A stretch of DNA of 6,961 bases. Source: Betaproteobacteria bacterium (GTDB lineage: Bacteria > Pseudomonadota > Gammaproteobacteria > Burkholderiales > Burkholderiaceae_D). Location: the NCBI GenBank assembly GCA_015655165.1, contig JAATFN010000334.1:1-6961 (forward strand), read 5' to 3'. The notes under the pieces were generated by a model that was not told the origin of the DNA, did not search any database, and was given only the letters and a program-made list of their open reading frames with translations. This document shows positions 6,858-6,961 of this stretch, in pieces (the first letter of the stretch is position 1; each line of letters opens with the position of its first letter). The position numbers and the translations under genes were made by a program.

Positions 6858-6961
6858 ATGAATATGACACCTAAAGAAGTTATCTTTGAACTGGAAAAGC
6901 CTGTTGTTTGACAAAATCGTGCCAAACGTGCTGTTCCCCTTCCCTTTCATCATTGTTTGCG
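6858..6961 (+). pseudogene. hslU: hslU (ClpY) 5' end, with an in-frame stop and cut off by the window
   Basis: Start of the AAA+ unfoldase that partners HslV, 13 nt after hslV. The frame from ATG 6858 reads MNMTPKEVIFELEKPVV, then TGA at 6909-6911, then [16 protein letters not shown]. The family form, from memory, is close to [34 protein letters not shown]. The match runs through the stop in the same frame without insertion or deletion: the TGA sits where glycine of the I/VVGQ motif belongs, and NRAKRAV is intact after it. The last nine codons (6936 on) then lose the AIALRNRWR pattern by substitutions in nearly every codon. No strong ribosome site precedes the ATG. Clustered substitutions at the extreme end of the sequence look more like base-calling errors at a contig edge than natural decay, since hslV upstream is intact. 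A truly broken hslU cannot be excluded. Confidence 0.7.

Noticed and set aside
6909..6911. TGA in hslU read as glycine (alternative genetic code)
   Set aside because: livM and hslV end at TGA at the expected protein ends, so TGA works as a stop here; the surrounding substitutions also point to error or decay.

Overview
The window looks like an ordinary chromosomal stretch from a betaproteobacterium, most likely order Burkholderiales and possibly near Oxalobacteraceae. This is inferred from recalled protein similarity, chiefly the HslV N-terminus (MEQFHGTTI) and the HslU N-terminus (MNMTPKE, then NRAKRAV). Codon use is only mildly GC-rich, with many TTG and GCA codons. No tRNA, rRNA, CRISPR array, insertion sequence or phage gene was seen.

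Layout, all genes on the + strand. (1) Bases 1-2386 hold the end of a branched-chain amino-acid (HAAT family) ABC importer operon: livM permease (5' end cut off by the window), livG ATPase overlapping it by 4 nt, and livF ATPase 34 nt later. (2) Bases 2435-6088 hold putA, a bifunctional proline dehydrogenase / glutamate-semialdehyde dehydrogenase with a C-terminal domain but no N-terminal DNA-binding domain. It starts 48 nt after livF with no terminator between, so it is probably read from the liv transcript at least in part. (3) Bases 6089-6307 are a dense control region: a strong intrinsic terminator after putA, a perfect 14-bp palindrome, a near-consensus heat-shock (sigma-32) promoter, and a 5' leader with short repeats. 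(4) Bases 6308-6844 hold hslV, the peptidase of the HslUV protease. (5) Bases 6858-6961 hold the beginning of hslU, the unfoldase partner, interrupted by a stop at codon 18 and diverging sharply over the last bases.

The genes form two units. The first imports amino acids and oxidises proline to glutamate. The second is the heat-inducible HslUV protease. The terminator at 6135-6168 and the sigma-32-type promoter at 6211-6238 mark the boundary between them. No new multigene system was found. The points most worth checking are the broken hslU start (contig-edge error or real lesion), the heat-shock promoter with its upstream palindrome, and the liv-putA linkage.
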